DNA of 64,000 nt. Origin: Nevskia sp. (GTDB lineage: Bacteria; Pseudomonadota; Gammaproteobacteria; Nevskiales; Nevskiaceae). The DNA lies in contig JAUXYM010000070.1 in NCBI GenBank assembly GCA_030694365.1, forward strand, positions 42,217-106,216, given 5' to 3'. The notes beneath the pieces are model-generated. The model was not told where the DNA came from and did no database searches. It was given only the letters and a program-made list of their open reading frames with translations. How positions within the stretch are numbered: the first letter of the stretch is position 1; every line of letters starts with the position of its first letter. Of the stretch, positions 25,782-34,868 are shown piece after piece. The position numbers were made by a program, and so were the translations under genes.

Positions 25782-27043
25782 GGGCCCGGGTGATCGTGCT
25801 CGGCAGCGCCGTTGCTGCCGCGTTCGCGTTCTCGATCTGGCTGAACAAGCCGGATCTCGATCTCGAACCGCTGGCCCCGGCCAATCCTGCATCGGCGACC
25901 CTGGAACAGGTCAAGGCCGGCGAGTATCTGGTCCGCGCCGGCAACTGCATGGCCTGCCACAGCGCACCGGGCGAAACGCCGTTCGCCGGTGGCCGGGCGG
26001 TGCCGACGCCGTTCGGCGAGGTCTACAGCAGCAATCTGACGCCGGACGATGACACCGGCCTCGGCCGCTGGAACGAGCAGGATTTCTATCGCGCGCTGCG
26101 CCACGGCCGCTCGAAGGACGACCGCTGGCTGTCGCCGGCCTTCCCGTACACCAGCTACACCAACCTCAAGCGCGAGGATGCCGATGCCATGTTCGCCTGG
26201 CTGCGGACCCTGCCGGCGGTGCGCCGCGCGCAGACGCCGGACACCCTGCGCTTCCCCTACAACAACCAGCTTGCGGTGCGCTTCTGGCGGGCGCTGTACT
26301 TCCGGCCGGCAACCACGGCCGAGATCGCCGCCATGGATCGCGGCCGCTATCTGGTCGAAGGCCTCGGCCATTGCGCCGCCTGCCATACCTCGCGCGGTGC
26401 GCTCGGCGGCTTGCGCAGTAGCGCGAGCTACATGGGCGTCGAAATCGCCAGTCCGGACTGGGGTCTGGGCTGGGATGCGCCGCCGCTGGCACCAAGCAAG
26501 CCGATGACCGACAGCGAAGCCAACGAACTCGGCCAGTTGCTGAAGACCGGCATCAACACCCGCAAGGCCGTTGCCGGGCCGATGAGCGAAGTGGTGTTCC
26601 ACAGCCTGCAGCACCTCAAGGAGGACGACCTCGCCGCGATCGTCGCGACCCTGCGCGCGCTGCCGCCGGCCGATGCGCCGCCGGCGGCAAGAATGCCGCA
26701 GGTATCGGCCGAGCAGCGCCACAGCCTGCGGGCGCGCGGCAAGATCGTTTATGCCGAGCACTGTGCGGACTGCCATGGCGACGCCGGTGAAGGCCGCGCC
26801 AACGTCTATCCGGCGCTGGCTGGCAACGCCAACGTCAACGCGGTCTCGGCGACCAATGCCCTGAACCTGACCTTGAACGGCGGCTTCCCGCCATCGACGG
26901 CGGGCAACCCATTCCCCTACGGCATGCCACCGTTCAGCCAAAGCCTGAAACGCGCCGATATCGCCGCCGTGCTGACGTTTATCCGCAGCGAATGGGGCAA
27001 CGACGCGCCGGCGGTGTCGGTGGTCGAGGTCGAGCGGCGCTGA
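25778..27043 (+). CDS. Triheme cytochrome c, alcohol-dehydrogenase-subunit type
   Basis: A 421-residue exported protein with an N-terminal hydrophobic anchor (VIVLGSAVAAAFAFSIWL) and three heme c sites: NCMACHSAPG, HCAACHTSRG and HCADCHGDAG. The spacing and phrases such as GGRAVPTPFGEVYSSNLTPD match the cytochrome subunit of membrane alcohol/aldehyde/gluconate dehydrogenases, which pass electrons to quinone or oxidase. No dehydrogenase subunit is adjacent, so its electron donor is unknown. It starts on the ATGA overlap with the frameshifted diheme cytochrome gene. Confidence 0.88.
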   Translation: MRARVIVLGSAVAAAFAFSIWLNKPDLDLEPLAPANPASATLEQVKAGEYLVRAGNCMACHSAPGETPFAGGRAVPTPFGEVYSSNLTPDDDTGLGRWNEQDFYRALRHGRSKDDRWLSPAFPYTSYTNLKREDADAMFAWLRTLPAVRRAQTPDTLRFPYNNQLAVRFWRALYFRPATTAEIAAMDRGRYLVEGLGHCAACHTSRGALGGLRSSASYMGVEIASPDWGLGWDAPPLAPSKPMTDSEANELGQLLKTGINTRKAVAGPMSEVVFHSLQHLKEDDLAAIVATLRALPPADAPPAARMPQVSAEQRHSLRARGKIVYAEHCADCHGDAGEGRANVYPALAGNANVNAVSATNALNLTLNGGFPPSTAGNPFPYGMPPFSQSLKRADIAAVLTFIRSEWGNDAPAVSVVEVERR

Positions 27044-27095
27044 TCGGCTCCGGCAGAAAAGCGATCTGAGGAAAGTTTCTCGCGGCCCCAACCGG

Positions 27096-27722
27096 TCAAG
27101 TGCGCGCGAAGCGCAGGGCGTAGCCCCAGGAATCCAGCCGCTCCGGAATCGCGTTGAAGGCCAGGGTGATCCGCTGGCCGCCGCGATTGGCCGGCACCTC
27201 GTGGAGCAGATGGCTCGGGAACAGGATCAGGTCGCCGGGCGCGGCTTCCGGAGCAATCCATTTGTCCGAATTGAACGGGCCGGAACGGGTGTCGCGATGG
27301 GCGTTGGCGAACACATAGCCGTTGCCGCCGAGGGCCCTGACGAACACCGTGCTTGCCGAGGCATGGGTCGGCGTCAGATACAGCACGCCGGACACGAAGC
27401 AGTTCGCATGGTTGTGGATCGCCTGGTGGCCGCCGGCTTCGAGCACGTTCAGCCACAGCTCCTTGATCGACCAGGCGAGCTTTTCGCCGAACAGCAGTTC
27501 GCCGAACTCGGCGAGCTTCGGCGTCAGCAGGGTGCGCACTTGCAGCAGCTCGGGCGATGCCGTTTCGGTGAGGATTTCGGTATGCACCAGCCGCGTGTCG
27601 CGGACATTGCGCTGCACGGCGGCAGCGGCGTGGCGGGCGATCAGCGCCTGCACCAGCGGGCCCGGCAGCAGGCGCTCGACGCGCATCAGGGGCGTGGGGA
27701 ACAGGCCGCAAATCTGGCTCAT
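27096..27722 (-). CDS. 2OG-Fe(II) oxygenase-like protein (TIGR02466 type)
   Basis: A 208-residue protein resembling the TIGR02466 group of putative 2-oxoglutarate/iron oxygenases. It has FPTPLMRVERLL near the start, then KELWLNVLEAGGHQAIHNHA and NCFVSGVLYLTP (iron-binding His region), and PGDLILFPSHLLHEVPANRG with RITLAFNAIP (second His and 2-oxoglutarate Arg). The substrate is unknown. I chose the ATG at 27722 because homology begins there; the frame extends much further upstream without plausible protein sequence. The ribosome site is weak. Confidence 0.75.
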   Translation of the reverse strand: MSQICGLFPTPLMRVERLLPGPLVQALIARHAAAAVQRNVRDTRLVHTEILTETASPELLQVRTLLTPKLAEFGELLFGEKLAWSIKELWLNVLEAGGHQAIHNHANCFVSGVLYLTPTHASASTVFVRALGGNGYVFANAHRDTRSGPFNSDKWIAPEAAPGDLILFPSHLLHEVPANRGGQRITLAFNAIPERLDSWGYALRFART

Positions 27723-27881
27723 CGAAAGGTACTGACGCCGGGTCGAAAGCGAAGCTGCGCAGCCTGAGCCCAGCCGATGACAGTTCCGTGGCAGGCGTCC
27801 GATCGGGGGCTGCGCCGACTGCAGGATGCGGCGCGCGCTCTTTAGACTTCCGTTATCAAGGAAAGAAGAAGATTCCGACCG

Positions 27882-28628
27882 ATGACCGCCGCCGCCCACG
27901 CCTCCGTGCACGCCACGATGAACTACAGCGCCGACAACGGTCGCCGCCTCGACACTTACTTCTACAAGCCGGACGCGCCGTTCGAGCCGAACCCGCCAGG
28001 CACCGAGGCCCGCGAAGTGCTGGTGCACGACGGCTGGCCGAAGGCATCAGCGTTCTCCGTCGATCGCGAAGGCTTCGAGCTGCACGACTTCGCCCCCGGC
28101 TACACGCGCTTCGACGACGATGCCGCGATCCAGTCAGCGTTCTATGCGCAGATCGTCGCCTACGTGAAAGCGCACAGCGGCGCGCGCCGGGTCGTGGTCT
28201 TCGATCACACCATCCGCAAGCGCCTGCCGGCCGATCTCAGCGCACAGACCACCGTGCAGCGCCCGGCGGTGCTGGTGGTGCACAGCGACTACACCGAGCT
28301 CAGCGGCCCGCAGCGGCTGCGCGATCTGCTGCCCGATGAAGCCGACACGCTGCTCGGTCGCCGGGTGGCGTTCTACAACGTCTGGAAGCCGCTGACGCAG
28401 CAGGTCGAGGAACTGCCGCTGGCGATGTGCGATGCCAGCACCCAGGTGCCGGAAGACCTGTTGCCGATGGATCTGAAATACCGCGAGCGCACCGGCGAGA
28501 TCTACGTGATGCGCGCCAACCCGGCCCATCGCTGGAACTACTTTCCCGGCATGGACGCCAGCCAGGCGCTGCTGCTGAAAACCTACGACAGCGAAACCGA
28601 CGGCCGCGCCCGATGCCCGCCCGCGTGA
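27882..28628 (+). CDS. CmcJ/NvfI-family oxygenase-like protein with frameshifted C-terminus
   Basis: A 248-residue protein of the CmcJ/NvfI (AsaB-like) family, related to iron-dependent hydroxylases/desaturases of fungal and bacterial secondary metabolism. Matches include TYFYKPDAPFEPNPPGTEAR, VVVFDHTIRKR, VVHSDYTELSGPQRLRDLLP, VAFYNVWKPLTQQVEELPLA and LLKTYDSETDGRAR. The family normally continues through a Thr-Pro-His-Thr segment to a terminal ESIEVRVMAFF. Here that ending is present at about 28627-28662 but in another frame, and the middle is missing. A small deletion therefore ended the protein early. Start ATG at 27882. Confidence 0.75.
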   Translation: MTAAAHASVHATMNYSADNGRRLDTYFYKPDAPFEPNPPGTEAREVLVHDGWPKASAFSVDREGFELHDFAPGYTRFDDDAAIQSAFYAQIVAYVKAHSGARRVVVFDHTIRKRLPADLSAQTTVQRPAVLVVHSDYTELSGPQRLRDLLPDEADTLLGRRVAFYNVWKPLTQQVEELPLAMCDASTQVPEDLLPMDLKYRERTGEIYVMRANPAHRWNYFPGMDASQALLLKTYDSETDGRARCPPA

Positions 28629-28667
28629 AAGCATCGAAGTGCGGGTGATGGCGTTTTTCTAGCGCAC

Positions 28668-28749
28668 GTCATTCCCGCGCAGGCGGGAATCCAGTTCTGA
28701 TACGGCGCGCTACGGCCGAAACTGGATGCCCGCCTTCGCGGGCATGACG
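28668..28749. repeat. R1 double-hairpin core without arms
   Basis: Two hairpins (GTCATTCCCGCGCAGGCGGG... and GCCCGCCTTCGCGGGCATGAC) about 30 bp apart. It begins six bases after the frameshifted ending of the CmcJ-like gene, whose original stop lies in a CTAG. Confidence 0.8.
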
Positions 28750-28760
28750 AAGATTTTGGC

Positions 28761-29984
28761 CTAAGGCGCCAGCTTGATCGCCGCCGCCGCCTTGCGCGCC
28801 TTGGCGCGCGCCTGATCGACGCTGGTGCCGAGCGCCAGCATCACGCCCATGCGCCGGCGGCCGGAAATTTCCGGCTTGCCGAACAGGCGTAGCTGGGTGT
28901 CCGGCTCGGCCAGCGCTGCGGCCAGTCCGCTGTAGCGCGGCGCGATCACATCGCCCTCGAACAGCAACGCGCAGGACGCTGCCGCGCCACGCTGGCGGAT
29001 GCCCGGTATCGGCAGGCCGAGAATCGCCCGGGCGTGCAGCGCGAACTGCGGCAGGTCCTGCGAGATCAGGGTGACCAGGCCGGTGTCGTGCGGGCGCGGC
29101 GACACTTCGCTGAAGATCACTTCGTCGATGCCTTCCGAACGGCGGACGAACAGTTCGACGCCGAACAGCCCCCGGCCACCGAGATTGCTGGTGACCGCTT
29201 CGGCAATCGCTTCGGCCTTCTTCAGCGCGGTGATCGACATCGGATGCGGCTGCCAGGATTCGCGATAGTCGCCGTCGATCTGCAGATGGCCGATCGGCGC
29301 GCAGAAGCGGGTCTGCATCGTGCCATCAGGCCCGAGGCTGCGCACGGTCAGCAGGGTGATTTCGTAATCGAAGGGAATGAAGCCTTCAACGATCACCCGG
29401 CCGGCACCGGCGCGGCCACCGGCCTGCGCGTAGTGCCAGGCTTTTTTCACCTCGGCCTGGCTCTTGATCGTGCTCTGGCCCTTGCCGGACGAGGACATGA
29501 TCGGCTTGACCACGCAGGGAATGCCGATCGCCGCGACGGCCGCCGCGTAGTCGTCCCAGGTATCGGCGAAGCGATACGGCGAAGTCGGCAGGCGCAGGGT
29601 TTCGGCGGCGAGCCGGCGGATGCCTTCGCGGTCCATGGTCAGGCGCGCGGCGCGGGCGGTGGGGATTACCAAAGCCACCCCTTCGGCTTCCAGTTCCTGC
29701 AAGGTCACCGTGTGGATCGCTTCGATCTCGGGAACGATGTAGTGCGGTTTCTCGAGCGCCACGATGCGGCGCAGTTCGGCACCATCGAGCATCTTGATCA
29801 CGTGGCTGCGATGGGCGACCTGCATCGCCGGCGCGTTCGCATAGCGATCGACGGCGATGGTTTCGACACCGAGCCGCTGCAGCTCGATGACCACTTCCTT
29901 GCCGAGTTCTCCGGCACCGAGCAGCATCACCCGGGTGGCGTTGGGAGCGAGCGGCGTGCCGAGGACAGGGCTTGAGTGGGTCAT
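28761..29984 (-). CDS. purT: Formate-dependent phosphoribosylglycinamide formyltransferase
   Basis: A 407-residue ATP-grasp enzyme of purine synthesis. It makes formyl-GAR from GAR, formate and ATP, independent of folate. Signature stretches are [20 protein letters not shown] (N-terminal domain), [14 protein letters not shown] (ATP-grasp loop), [35 protein letters not shown] and [19 protein letters not shown]. Length is close to E. coli PurT (392 residues). The ATG at 29984 is preferred over an upstream one at 30029. It is divergent from the pyruvate kinase gene, with a 71-base gap. Confidence 0.96.
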   Translation of the reverse strand: MTHSSPVLGTPLAPNATRVMLLGAGELGKEVVIELQRLGVETIAVDRYANAPAMQVAHRSHVIKMLDGAELRRIVALEKPHYIVPEIEAIHTVTLQELEAEGVALVIPTARAARLTMDREGIRRLAAETLRLPTSPYRFADTWDDYAAAVAAIGIPCVVKPIMSSSGKGQSTIKSQAEVKKAWHYAQAGGRAGAGRVIVEGFIPFDYEITLLTVRSLGPDGTMQTRFCAPIGHLQIDGDYRESWQPHPMSITALKKAEAIAEAVTSNLGGRGLFGVELFVRRSEGIDEVIFSEVSPRPHDTGLVTLISQDLPQFALHARAILGLPIPGIRQRGAAASCALLFEGDVIAPRYSGLAAALAEPDTQLRLFGKPEISGRRRMGVMLALGTSVDQARAKARKAAAAIKLAP

Positions 29985-30055
29985 GGGGCGATTCGTGCGT
30001 CGGTTCGAGAAAGGCGAGAATACTGGCATAGCGATCCCACTCGAACGAAGCTGCC

Positions 30056-31483
30056 ATGACTCGTCGTACCAAGATTCTCGCCACCCTCGGCCCGGCCACC
30101 GATGATCCTGCCGTGCTGAAGCGGCTGCTGATTGCAGGCGTCGACGTGGTTCGCCTCAACTACTCGCATGGCAAGGCCAGCGATCACGCCCGGCGCGCCA
30201 CCGCTGTCCGCGCGGTGGCGCATGAGATGGGCTACGACATCGGCATCCTCGCCGACCTGCAGGGCCCGAAGATCCGCATCGAAAGCTTCGCCAACGGACC
30301 GGTCGAACTGATCGAGGGCGCGGCCTTCGTGCTCGATACCTCGATCGGCGCCGATGCCGGCGATGTCAACGCCGTCGGCTGCGCTTACGCGGATCTGCCG
30401 CGCGACACCGTGGCTGGCGACATCCTGCTGCTCAACGATGGCGCGATCACTTTGCGGGTGACGGCGGTAGCTGGCACCCGCATCGATACCGTGGTGGTGC
30501 TCGGCGGCGTGCTGTCGAACCGCAAGGGCATCAACAAGCAGGGCGGCGGTTTGTCGGCTGCGGCACTGACCGACAAGGATCGCGAAGACCTGATCCACGC
30601 GATCTCGATCGGTGCCGATTTCATCGCCGTATCGTTTCCGCGCTCGGCGGCCGACATGGACGAAGCTCGCGGACTGATGAACGCGGCCTGCGGTTCGGCG
30701 TTCCTGGTCGCCAAGATCGAGCGCGCCGAAGCGCTGCCGAATCTCGAAGCGATCATCGCCGCCAGCGATGTGGTGATGGTCGCCCGTGGCGATCTCGGCG
30801 TGGAAATCGGCGATGCCGAGCTGCCGGGCTGGCAGAAGAAGATCATCGCCGCGTCGCGCGAAGCCAACCGCATGGTGATCACCGCGACGCAGATGATGGA
30901 ATCGATGATCGTCAACCCGATTCCGACCCGCGCCGAAGTGCTCGATGTCGCCAACGCGGTGATGGACGGCACCGATGCGGTGATGCTGTCGGCCGAGACC
31001 GCGACCGGCCGCTGGCCGGTCAAGACCATTGAAGCGATGGCCCGCGTCTGCCTCGGTGCCGAGCGGGCGATGCCGTCGCGCGAGCGCTCGCAGCGGACCA
31101 TGGACACCCATTTCGGCCGGGTCGACGAAGCGGTGGCGATGGCCACCACCTGGACCGCGCAGCACATGCAGGCGAAGGCGATCGTGTCGCTGACCGAATC
31201 CGGCTCGACGGCGCTGATGGTGTCGCGCACCGACACCACCATCCCGGTCTACGCGCTGACCCGCCACGAAACCACGCGCCGCAAGATGTCGATGTGCCGC
31301 GGCGTCTACCCGGTGGCCTTCGATCCGTCGACCGCCGATGCCATGCAGGCCGAGCGCGAAGCGATCGACTGCCTGAAGTACCGCAAGGTGATCGTCGCCG
31401 GCGACCGGGTGCTGCTGACCCGGGGCGATCTGACCGGCGAGCTCGGCGGCACCAATACGATGAAGATCGTCAGCATCGTCTGA
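30056..31483 (+). CDS. pyk: Pyruvate kinase
   Basis: A 475-residue glycolytic enzyme converting phosphoenolpyruvate and ADP to pyruvate and ATP. It starts with [15 protein letters not shown] and contains [83 protein letters not shown] and [19 protein letters not shown], all active-site or substrate-loop motifs in the right order. The C-terminal domain is present, so it is complete. Length and sequence style fit the PykA (type II) group of proteobacteria. Start ATG at 30056. Confidence 0.97.
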   Translation: MTRRTKILATLGPATDDPAVLKRLLIAGVDVVRLNYSHGKASDHARRATAVRAVAHEMGYDIGILADLQGPKIRIESFANGPVELIEGAAFVLDTSIGADAGDVNAVGCAYADLPRDTVAGDILLLNDGAITLRVTAVAGTRIDTVVVLGGVLSNRKGINKQGGGLSAAALTDKDREDLIHAISIGADFIAVSFPRSAADMDEARGLMNAACGSAFLVAKIERAEALPNLEAIIAASDVVMVARGDLGVEIGDAELPGWQKKIIAASREANRMVITATQMMESMIVNPIPTRAEVLDVANAVMDGTDAVMLSAETATGRWPVKTIEAMARVCLGAERAMPSRERSQRTMDTHFGRVDEAVAMATTWTAQHMQAKAIVSLTESGSTALMVSRTDTTIPVYALTRHETTRRKMSMCRGVYPVAFDPSTADAMQAEREAIDCLKYRKVIVAGDRVLLTRGDLTGELGGTNTMKIVSIV

Positions 31484-31494
31484 GGCTGAACTGC

Positions 31495-31527
31495 AGCCCA
31501 CCGGTCGATGGTCTCGACTGGTGGGCT
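31495..31527. terminator. Hairpin between convergent genes
   Basis: AGCCCACC and GGTGGGCT form a stem between pyk and the convergent secreted-protein gene. There is no T-run on either side, so termination is only likely by position. Confidence 0.45.
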
Positions 31528-31543
31528 ACCGCAGTAAAGATCG

Positions 31544-32845
31544 TCAGCGTGCGGCAGCGCAGGCCGCGTAGATCTGGTCCGGCGTCTTGCCAGCTTTGAA
31601 ACTGGACTGGAACAGTGATACCGGGCAGTAGGTCGCGGTCGGCGCGTAGTCGCCGATCACTTTCTTCGGCGCGGTGCCGCGCGGCACGGTATTGATGGCG
31701 CCGACGAAGTCTTCCGCAGGCAGCAATTGGCGATAAATCACGAAACCCGACAGCGCCGAAGTATAGGGCAGCATCGCGTAGCCGCTATTGCTCGGCAGAC
31801 GCGGGGCACCATTGTCCGCGATCACCACATAGTAATTGCCGTTGTCATTGACCGGAATCTCGCGATCGGCACGGCAGGCGACTACCGTGGTCAGCAGCAG
31901 ATTGTTCTGGCAGAACGACCAGTAGCGAACATCAGGCACTGCCGGGGTGGTGCCGGTGCGCTCGCGAAAGCTAGGCGCCCGGCCACGAATCAGCACCAGC
32001 TCGCCTCTGTTGCGCACGGTGGCCGACATATAGGCCGCATTCTTGTTCACACCAAATTCGCTGTTGCCGGTCTGGGCACCGTAATAGACCGCGAACGGCA
32101 CGTTCCGCGACGGACTCGGAATTCCCGATAGAAGGACCGGTTCGTCAGGCGGTTTCGGCAGCAACAGACTGTCCAGCATCGGCAAACCCGTCTCGCTGGG
32201 CTGGCCAGCACTTGATCGGCACAGGCCCCCACCGAGCGGTCGATCGCCAGTCGGCGTCTCGAGCACGATTTTCGGTAGCGATACCTGTGATTCTTCGAGA
32301 TAAGTACGCAGTACCAACCGGAATTTGCGGGAAGACGTGATGCCTGCACCGGTATAGAGGGTGTTCTTCGGCTTTACCGTCTTGACAGTCCCGTAATTCA
32401 CCACTGCCGTGTAACGGCCACCTGGCGCGACATCGGGGTTGGTTGCGCTCGGGCCCAACAGGGTCGATTCACTTCCGGTATCGGGCACCAATTTGTAATC
32501 GCTGAGCTCGTCGATCGGTGCGTAGCGCGAGTCGTAAATCTGGAATGAGAAGTAGCGCGTCGCCAGGTATTCGCCTTCAATACGGATCCGTGAACCGGAG
32601 GGCGGCCGCACCGGCAAATCAACCTGGTAATAGCGGGCGTTGGTTTCCGGGTAGGCAAGATTCACCGGTGCCTCGTACCAGTCACAACCCGCCGAGGCCT
32701 GGGCCCAAGCGGGGGCATACATCCCAAGGCTCAACACGCCAGAAAGGACGATGGCGACGAAGCCTCGGCGCGAGGCAAACAAGAGATTCCGTGTTGCCAA
32801 CCCTGTAGGGCGATCAGCTACCCGGCAGCCAATGAACAGACCCAT
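31544..32845 (-). CDS. Exported hypothetical protein
   Basis: A 433-residue protein I do not assign to a named family. A long basic N-terminus precedes a signal-like segment (FVAIVLSGVLSLGMYAPAWA) ending in an Ala-x-Ala site, so it is probably periplasmic. The mature part is beta-rich, with NARYYQVDLPVRPPSGSRIR, LATRYFSFQIYDSRYAP and YYVVIADNGAPRLP, and several Cys near both ends that could form disulfides. The first half recalls domains of exported DUF1214-like proteins but not clearly. The ATG at 32845 follows AAGG; a GTG at 32893 would add 16 residues. Confidence 0.6.
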   Translation of the reverse strand: MGLFIGCRVADRPTGLATRNLLFASRRGFVAIVLSGVLSLGMYAPAWAQASAGCDWYEAPVNLAYPETNARYYQVDLPVRPPSGSRIRIEGEYLATRYFSFQIYDSRYAPIDELSDYKLVPDTGSESTLLGPSATNPDVAPGGRYTAVVNYGTVKTVKPKNTLYTGAGITSSRKFRLVLRTYLEESQVSLPKIVLETPTGDRPLGGGLCRSSAGQPSETGLPMLDSLLLPKPPDEPVLLSGIPSPSRNVPFAVYYGAQTGNSEFGVNKNAAYMSATVRNRGELVLIRGRAPSFRERTGTTPAVPDVRYWSFCQNNLLLTTVVACRADREIPVNDNGNYYVVIADNGAPRLPSNSGYAMLPYTSALSGFVIYRQLLPAEDFVGAINTVPRGTAPKKVIGDYAPTATYCPVSLFQSSFKAGKTPDQIYAACAAAR

Positions 32846-33042
32846 ACCTTGAACCCCATTAGTGAAGGAATTTTTTCTTAGCCCACGCAACACGATATTG
32901 GCGCTGAAAGCACTGAATGAAGTCTACAGCGGCCGCTGTGGTCGAGAGTTACACGCCCCGCTGTGCCACAGTTTGAGAAGCTCGGCTCCTTGCTGACGAC
33001 GCAGCGTAAAGTATCACCAGGCCTTCCGCAGACGAGGCAATC

Positions 33043-33753
33043 ATGTACGCGAACGAATTCACCGTGATCGGTCATCGGGGTGCCCGCGGGCACGCGCCGG
33101 AGAACACCTTGCTGGCGATCGACACCGGCATCCGCCTCGGCGCGCCCTGGGTCGAGTTCGACGTGCAGCTGCACGATTCCGGCGAGTTGCTGGTGTTCCA
33201 CGACCTGACCCTGGAGCGCACCACCAACGGCCACGGCTTTCTGGCCAGCCAGTCGCTGGGCATGCTGCGGGCGCTCGATGCCGGGCAGGGCCAGCAGATT
33301 CCGACCTTGACCGAAGTGCTCGATCTGGTCGAGCAGCAGGTGGGCGTCAACATCGAGCTGAAGAGCGCCGGTGGCACTGGCGAAGCGGTGGCGGGCGTCA
33401 TCCGCAACTATCTGGAAGCCGGCTGGCCTCCAGAGAAATTCCTGGTCTCGTCGTTCCATCTGCCCGAGCTCTGGGAGTTCAAGCAGTACGCACCAGAAAT
33501 CCCGATCGGTGCCCTGATCTGCGGCGTACCGCTGGACTGGGCCGCCTGCGCGGTGGAATTGGGTGCTGCGACCCTGAACCTGTCATCCGAGTTCGTCGAT
33601 CCGCGCTTGATCGAGGACGCCCACAAGCACGGCATCAAGGTGTTCGTCTACACCGTCAACGACCCCGCCGAGATGCGCCTGCTGCGCGCTATGGGCGTCG
33701 ACGGCGTGTTCAGCGATTATCCGGATCGGGCGCTGGCGATAACCGCAGGCTGA
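33043..33753 (+). CDS. ugpQ: Glycerophosphodiester phosphodiesterase
   Basis: A 236-residue TIM-barrel enzyme that hydrolyses glycerophosphodiesters to glycerol-3-phosphate and an alcohol. The GDPD motifs are clear: IGHRGARGHAPENTLLAI (catalytic His, Arg, Glu), VEFDVQLHDSGELLVFHD (Glu, Asp, His), VNIELKS and the final VFVYTVNDPAEMRLLRAMGV plus DGVFSDYPD. There is no signal peptide, which fits the cytosolic UgpQ-like type rather than periplasmic GlpQ. It stands alone; no transport genes are adjacent. Confidence 0.93.
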   Translation: MYANEFTVIGHRGARGHAPENTLLAIDTGIRLGAPWVEFDVQLHDSGELLVFHDLTLERTTNGHGFLASQSLGMLRALDAGQGQQIPTLTEVLDLVEQQVGVNIELKSAGGTGEAVAGVIRNYLEAGWPPEKFLVSSFHLPELWEFKQYAPEIPIGALICGVPLDWAACAVELGAATLNLSSEFVDPRLIEDAHKHGIKVFVYTVNDPAEMRLLRAMGVDGVFSDYPDRALAITAG

Positions 33754-33762
33754 AGCCTGAAA

Positions 33763-33868
33763 CTCCCTCTCCCGCTTGCGGGGGAGGGCTGGGGAGGCGG
33801 CGGTTGGCCGTGGCGCACCGCCCAACGCCCCCATCCCGACCTTCCCCCGCTCGCGGGGGAAGGAGACC
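33763..33868. repeat. R2 dispersed repeat
   Basis: About 106 bp: CTCCCTCTCCCGCTTGCGGG, GGGAGGGCTGGGGAGG, a 35-bp spacer, CCCCCATCCCGACCTTCCCC and a second hairpin CCCGCTCGCGGGGGAAGGAGA. Close copies are at 38099 and 56223, and a half copy at 63560. It separates the phosphodiesterase from the convergent MerR gene. Confidence 0.85.
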
Positions 33869-33878
33869 AGCAAAGCGC

Positions 33879-34748
33879 TCAGGCGTCGTCGTCGAAGACG
33901 CTGGTACTGCCGGGCTGGCCTGCTTGCCGGCTGCGCTCGAACTGCTCCAGCACATGGCTCAGGCGATCGCCGAGATGCTGGCTGGCAGCCCGCTGCATGG
34001 CCCGCGATACCTCGGCGTGCACGGCCATTTCCACCAGCGGCCGCAGACGCCAGATCAGATCGCCGATCTGGGCGGATTCCTCGGGCGGCGGCAGGCCGTC
34101 GCCATATTTGTCGAGCAGGTGCCGGTCGATCAATTGCACCATCGCTTCGGCAGCGCGTTCGACATTGGCGCGCAGCAGGCCGACGACGTTGAGCATATCG
34201 GCCAGCGGAATGCCGATCCGAACCAGCTCGGACGCGGCGTAGATCATCTTCGGGCTGGGCGCCACGAACTTGCCGCCCTGCTGCTGGAGAATTTCCAGAT
34301 CGACGACGCTGGCCAGCAGGCGCGGATCGAAGTTGCCATCGAACAGTTTGACCAGCTCCGGCAAGGTGAAAGTCACCGGCTGCTCGTCGCTCCAGGGGCT
34401 GGCGACGGCCGATTCGATGCCGATCACCTGCGCCAGGTTCTGGCCCTGGTCGAGCGCTTCGATCAGCTCGCCGATCGACGACAGCGTGTAACCACGGGCC
34501 AGCAACTGGCCGACGATGCGCAGCCGCGACAGGTGATCGGCGTTGTAGACGCCGGCCCGGCCGCGCCGCTCAGGCGGCGGAATGATGCCGCGATCCTGAT
34601 AAGCGCGAACGTTGCGGACCGTGGTGCTGGCCTGCCGCGCCAGCTCGTCGATGGTGTATTCCGGCCCCGGCGGCGGCGCGGCCACGGGCGTTCCCCGCGT
34701 CAGTTCGGACAGGGAAAGCGACGACAAGCGGCCAAGAATGCCTTTCAT
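33879..34748 (-). CDS. MerR-family transcriptional regulator
   Basis: A 289-residue regulator. A winged-helix MerR domain lies near the N-terminus (EYTIDELARQASTTVRNVRA, YQDRGIIPPPERRGRAGVYN). It is followed by an unusually long C-terminal region of about 200 residues with no cysteine or recognisable ligand motif. The open frame reaches 34826, but those first codons lie inside a perfect palindrome that should be an operator; I therefore chose the ATG at 34748 (34760 is also possible). It is divergent from a metal-dependent hydrolase gene and probably controls both. Confidence 0.85.
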   Translation of the reverse strand: MKGILGRLSSLSLSELTRGTPVAAPPPGPEYTIDELARQASTTVRNVRAYQDRGIIPPPERRGRAGVYNADHLSRLRIVGQLLARGYTLSSIGELIEALDQGQNLAQVIGIESAVASPWSDEQPVTFTLPELVKLFDGNFDPRLLASVVDLEILQQQGGKFVAPSPKMIYAASELVRIGIPLADMLNVVGLLRANVERAAEAMVQLIDRHLLDKYGDGLPPPEESAQIGDLIWRLRPLVEMAVHAEVSRAMQRAASQHLGDRLSHVLEQFERSRQAGQPGSTSVFDDDA

Positions 34749-34813
34749 GGCCGCCATCATACCGATCGACACCCGACGTTTGACAGCCACCTTGCCGACA
34801 TTGTTACTATTGA

Positions 34814-34839
34814 ACTGTGACATCAATTGATGTCACAGT
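34814..34839. promoter_or_regulatory. Perfect 26-bp palindrome, probable MerR-type operator
   Basis: The half-site ACTGTGACATCAA (34814-34826) is followed immediately by its exact reverse complement (34827-34839). It lies between the divergent MerR gene and the hydrolase gene, 29 bases before the hydrolase ATG. Perfect symmetry of this length is unlikely by chance and fits a dimeric regulator site. Confidence 0.75.
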
Positions 34840-34868
34840 GCCATCAGAACAAACCGAGGAGCCGCACC

